From positions 1 to 44,440 of the forward strand of contig NZ_QBKG01000016.1 in assembly GCF_003054025.1 (NCBI RefSeq): a stretch of 44,440 nucleotides of DNA, given 5' to 3'. Below the pieces are notes generated by a model that worked only from the letters and a program-made list of their open reading frames with translations, was not told the DNA's origin and searched no databases. This document shows positions 41,401-44,440 of this stretch, piece after piece (positions within the stretch are counted from its first letter, which is position 1; each line of letters starts with the position of its first letter). Source of the DNA: Capnocytophaga leadbetteri. GTDB taxonomy: Bacteria > Bacteroidota > Bacteroidia > Flavobacteriales > Flavobacteriaceae. The translations under genes were made by a program, and so were the position numbers.

Positions 41401-44400
41401 GAATAGATTCTCATATAGAATTCGAAGATTTCTATTACCATTACCGCGGTACAACAGAAAAACAAGAAGTGACCGATTATCTGTATAACCGCCCTATTCG
41501 CTATACCAATAAACCTACAATAGCTATACAATCAGGTGCTTATTCTGTTAAAGCTATACAACGCGAACAGCAATTAGAATTCCAGCTAAAATCAGGCCTT
41601 ATACCTGCTCCAAATGCGTGGGTATCAGTACCCGATGCTACAGGTATTAGCATTGTCAAATTAGAAGAACTAAGTGGCGCAGGTGGCTCTGTGGTCAATA
41701 CTTACACTCCTGAAGCATCTCTTGCTAACGAAAAAATGTTCTTCCTAAATCAAACTATCAACAATACAGGTAAATACTTCCGCCTTACCTACGATGTAAC
41801 AAACTGCAGCTTTAATAAGTTGCCTTTCGAGTTACACGCCGGTTGGAACTGTTCAGGCAACCCTACTAAGGGCTACCGAGAGGCTTGTAGCGACGATAAG
41901 AAAAACTTTGAGGTAATAGTTGCTAAAACCTATAAACAGATAACCCCTGCGAGCACTAACCCCGGACAAGGTGGGCATAGCAACACTATCCCAATGTGTA
42001 CCGCTACTCCTTATAGCTACGTTATCAATAGTGCCGATGAGGGGAATATTTACGATGTGAAATTAGTAGTTACCCAAGGAGCTGGTATTACCTTCTCCGA
42101 TGTCCAAATAGAGTACCCCCTCAATAGTGGTACTATCTATACCGTAGGTACTGGGGCTAATAAAATTATTTATAGCCAAAATGGTAACAAACATATTTAC
42201 GACCTGAGTGCTGTCTTGCCTAATGGTGCTTTGAAAGGTACACTTTCAGCTGCTAACGGAAATGAACGTCAGCTAAAACTTACTTTCAAAGTAACTCCCG
42301 ATTGCGACTTCTCTGCTGGTTCATCTTTCAATATAGAAGTCGATGGTAATAACCTTTGTGGAAAACCAGCCCTTGGTGATAGAAGTAGTGCTATTATTGC
42401 AGGTATCAATAATGTAAATATTAATGACTATAAAATAGCTCTAACACCATTCCAAAAAATAAGTGGTAATGGCTCTGCTTGCAGTGCCGGAGTTACTTAT
42501 CGTACAAGACTTACTATTAATGCTATTACAAACCCTAGTTCTTTCGAAACCGGTGCTAATGGGCGTTTGCGATTCCGTATCCCTCAAGGATATGAGTTAC
42601 TATGGCTTAACATAACACAACGCAGTGCACAATACAACCCTCCTGCTGTAGTTTGGGCTAATCCTAATCGCCAAACAGCTGAAGAAAGAATGGTAGGAAA
42701 TGAATATGAAGTCGTAGTCAATATACCTCAAAAAATGAAAAATGCCGATTGGTTTGACTATGACATCCGTATCCGACAAAAAGCTGACGCCCTGTTAGGT
42801 TGTGATGACCCTAAAGAACTAAAAGCCTTTGCAACAGGTTCCATCTCTGGGGTAATGTGTGGCGCAACAGCTTGCCCTTCTTTTGTCGTAAGTACTTCGC
42901 CCGAACGTACTATAACTGTTGATAACGAACGCCCTTCTCTATCATTTACCGATGTAAAGGTAACTTCTAAAGCCCTAAGTGGAAAAGAAGAACTGAGCAT
43001 TAAATATAAAATTACCAATGCGGCTACTGCTTCAGCTACTCTTAGCAATAAGCCTGTCGTTGTTAATCTGTACTACGATGTGAATAACAATGGTTTAGTC
43101 GATGCAGCCGACACCTTAGTGGCTACTCATACTACAGCTACTCTAAACTTAACTGCAGGAGCTACTTCTGCCGAACAAAGTTTTACACATCTAACCGATG
43201 CCTCACAAGTATGTAGGTTATTATTGGTGATTAAAAATGAAAACAACGTATGCCTTTGCGATGATGTTAATAGCACTTTCTTAGCACCTACTCCTATAGA
43301 AGGCCTGACCCAAAGTTTTACTACTTGTGAAACTAGTAGCCTTACCCTTGCGTATCCCGCTGCTGCAGCTACCTATACTGGCTATAATTGGACAGCCGTA
43401 AGCCCAGCAGATGCTACTAATTACTTGTCTGCTGCCAATGTAGCTACACCTACATTCTTGTATAACGGAGCAAAACTTACTACTACCCTTACAGTTACCT
43501 ATGCCTTTAAAGTAAGACGCAACTATGGTTGTGAGGCTACCCAAACAGTAACAGTAGTAGTAACCCCTCAAACTATGAACTTTACACCTCCTACTCCTTT
43601 AGTGGTGAGCTGTAATAATACTGCAGGTATCAATACTTGGCTTAATAGCGCTACCGCTACCGATAGCTGTGGCAATGTAATGAGTATTACTAATGACTAC
43701 AACGCTGTAAAACCTGCCGACCCTTGCAACGCTCCTAACGGAGGGGTCGTAACAGTTACTTTTGTAGCAAAAGATCCAAATGGTAATACGCTTACTAAAA
43801 CAACTACTATTACCTTAGTAAATATAAAAGCTGAAAATGATACCTTTACCGTTACCCACGGCGCAGTAGCAACTACTACTACCGGTACTGTTTTAGATAA
43901 CGATAAGGTAGGAACTCAAACAGCTACTGTAGGTACTGTGAGCTTGTCGGTAACTATACCTGCTAGCGGAGTAGCAGGCTCGGCAACCCCAACACTTAAT
44001 AGCAATGGTACGGTAACCGTCCCTGCAGGCACTGCATCAGGCACTTATCAAATCGGTTACAAGATATGCAAAACAGTAGCAGCAGTTACTGTTTGCGATA
44101 CCGCTACGGCTACTGTAGTGGTAGGCGCAGTACCGATAACAACAGTAGGCGAAGAATATACCGTAACGGGTACTATTACCACCCCAACAACAGTAGGTAA
44201 TATCCTTACTAATGATGGTATCGGCGGACAAACACCAACGGTAGCGAGTGTAACTATCCATACGGCTACACCTACAAGCGCTACAACGCCACGTATCGAC
44301 CCAAGTACTGGTAATGTCATTATTCCAACAGGCACGTCAAGCGGTACTTATACTATGACTTACTACTTGTGCGAGCGAGCTAATAGCAGCAATTGTAGCA

Positions 44401-44440
44401 CACCTACAACAGTAACAGTAACCGTAGTAGGGGTAAGCAC
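38436..44440 (+). CDS. Giant secreted surface protein, truncated by the window end
   Basis: One open frame of 2001 codons continues beyond the window. It starts MNEKKMLKHLFKW, followed by a signal peptide ending MSAQ at about 28. The body (to about residue 1550) consists of beta-rich modules with many Cys (CEIPVVCETKN, CPSPCSANG), like DUF11-type or adhesin modules. Residues about 1710-1795 form an HYR-like domain (CNNTAGINTWLNS ... VTFVAKDPNGNT), and two cadherin/Ig-like repeats follow (about 1797-1890 and 1898-2001) sharing GTASGTYQIGY / GTSSGTYTMTY. The leader is typical of type IX-secreted Flavobacteriia adhesins; the C-terminal sorting domain is outside the window. Pervasive Asn/Thr/Ala bias and absence of frame breaks argue for function. 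Confidence 0.85.
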   Translation, partial: MNEKKMLKHLFKWVTFILLSFPIAMSAQIAVSASAENPVHFANTDDFSAGILTIQFNMPAGKTSAEVEVTLADGIQYVAASETITGGSVTLKAGSTNTKPVFTISSTGGTLVTLQIKRKVTKAAMAKLRNGDNFSDAVKLTIAGNTAIDNDNTYKLPIPVFTVQVPSSHNNALGTSTQTFTILNGGEGKVKEIYFSIDYPANVTGNRVVYNGATLTQVGTVPAGLPNAGKPLYKATVPAGLPKNGTITISENYTVAKCDPNRQIKYIAYWGADKDNLFASANNAKAININMGTPNIVLDTNNQNTYFEWRDGLCGNTVGTFYVTYENKGTPNGTAYNLNTLLYELLSWSSDREFKPANVNIIDSNGNKIPLPLTGPNSSVYSIDYSNAAALQVTALAGKNIGLTDEDGDGYADDMKVGAKIKICFDWVKNQGIKCLQKGKGAEAFSIQPQTQFQYDDVCKGTRITSAAQNVRDNTFRRSFDNVSDGSKIPVQLVQNVPVEGYFYAAINFSDSSIRERVKGSSMTVNEHRFRYHVQLPPGVALKNVKYHKTRTYGTEISNTPLSNVPAGGVLDYTTNSRDRGYISYEMVLENCHGTGGNITYSLYYLDRIGTTNNFCEIPVVCETKNIPTVCPSPCSANGPVMNRTYVERADNSYGWTDHNMTARVARAAVSAIDRQRALYLDDIEVFAEGTQANIASDNLYYYAAVTSETVLEPKFIKVTIGGATTVLSANDSGVLTRANDASGNYFRWNLTSALPGGNLAANQNFSVVATYQVKSGNVSNEDGTTRQAGDESFFYTLANKNDTAINAAKALHTNARACGTKLVPTFYVADTRTILATNNYDISGCEETELGYNLIYASRRFNTDGTYFTNEFRPGRLIKKITIKMPLAYSITQPVVYEYLIKAQSSSVVKNTINIPLADFQVTEEGNFRVYTYVNKPEGQAGHLPPGMIAVKNEYSEWIRPKIQASCKARERRTFNNNDQAAAAAGERIDSHIEFEDFYYHYRGTTEKQEVTDYLYNRPIRYTNKPTIAIQSGAYSVKAIQREQQLEFQLKSGLIPAPNAWVSVPDATGISIVKLEELSGAGGSVVNTYTPEASLANEKMFFLNQTINNTGKYFRLTYDVTNCSFNKLPFELHAGWNCSGNPTKGYREACSDDKKNFEVIVAKTYKQITPASTNPGQGGHSNTIPMCTATPYSYVINSADEGNIYDVKLVVTQGAGITFSDVQIEYPLNSGTIYTVGTGANKIIYSQNGNKHIYDLSAVLPNGALKGTLSAANGNERQLKLTFKVTPDCDFSAGSSFNIEVDGNNLCGKPALGDRSSAIIAGINNVNINDYKIALTPFQKISGNGSACSAGVTYRTRLTINAITNPSSFETGANGRLRFRIPQGYELLWLNITQRSAQYNPPAVVWANPNRQTAEERMVGNEYEVVVNIPQKMKNADWFDYDIRIRQKADALLGCDDPKELKAFATGSISGVMCGATACPSFVVSTSPERTITVDNERPSLSFTDVKVTSKALSGKEELSIKYKITNAATASATLSNKPVVVNLYYDVNNNGLVDAADTLVATHTTATLNLTAGATSAEQSFTHLTDASQVCRLLLVIKNENNVCLCDDVNSTFLAPTPIEGLTQSFTTCETSSLTLAYPAAAATYTGYNWTAVSPADATNYLSAANVATPTFLYNGAKLTTTLTVTYAFKVRRNYGCEATQTVTVVVTPQTMNFTPPTPLVVSCNNTAGINTWLNSATATDSCGNVMSITNDYNAVKPADPCNAPNGGVVTVTFVAKDPNGNTLTKTTTITLVNIKAENDTFTVTHGAVATTTTGTVLDNDKVGTQTATVGTVSLSVTIPASGVAGSATPTLNSNGTVTVPAGTASGTYQIGYKICKTVAAVTVCDTATATVVVGAVPITTVGEEYTVTGTITTPTTVGNILTNDGIGGQTPTVASVTIHTATPTSATTPRIDPSTGNVIIPTGTSSGTYTMTYYLCERANSSNCSTPTTVTVTVVGVS

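Noticed and set aside
38660-44335. Minus-strand frames under the giant surface gene
   Set aside because: They are all opposite one long continuous coding frame and have no promoters.

Overview
The window looks like a chromosomal segment of a low-GC member of the Bacteroidota, family Flavobacteriaceae. Capnocytophaga is a plausible genus, but that is inference. Supporting signs are many promoters of the Bacteroidota form (TTTG, 19-21 nt, TAnnTTTG), weak or absent Shine-Dalgarno sequences, a Bacteroidota-type FabI, FadL/OmpP1-type and OmpA-type envelope proteins, a DUF4286 protein and a very large Cys-containing surface protein.

Positions 1 to about 7300 hold a compact, AT-rich mobile or plasmid-like element that lacks both a left boundary and a recognisable catalytic integrase inside the window. 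It has a repeat-rich left end (at least three families of short iteron-like repeats plus palindromes), a filamentous-phage/plasmid type replication initiator whose 3' end is tandemly duplicated out of frame, an HTH/excisionase-like protein, a leftward operon of tiny genes headed by an HTH regulator, and a protein carrying only the N-terminal Arm DNA-binding-like region of Bacteroidota tyrosine recombinases. A rightward 66-aa gene closes the element.

Positions 7358 to 38042 are core chromosome, almost all leftward: uvrA, tRNA-Asp, dgt, a beta-barrel protein, a dsbD / S41 protease / proS operon, an rsmB-type methyltransferase followed by a 138-bp tandem array built from its own 3' end, a FadL-like transporter with a Tyr/Gly-rich lipoprotein, DUF4286, a small rightward gene, tRNA-Thr, mltG, an HXXEE membrane protein, pnp, rpsO, typA, then an envelope cluster (OmpA-like, PgpH-type HD phosphodiesterase, SIMPL protein, 42-aa FeoB-associated-type protein), fabI-yidD, a PIN toxin/antitoxin pair, rocD and a solitary cysN.

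From 38436 to the window end runs one rightward open frame of more than 2000 codons. It encodes a secreted, Cys-containing surface protein with late-repeating Ig/cadherin-like domains and an HYR-like domain; its 3' end lies outside the window.

The points most worth following are the frame-breaking 256-bp duplication in rep, the Arm-only recombinase relative and its 10-bp iterons at both ends of the element, the rsmB 3'-end array whose copies differ only at synonymous sites, an in-frame perfect palindrome in the antitoxin gene, and a 32-bp near-palindrome carrying the divergent promoters at 22.9 kb.
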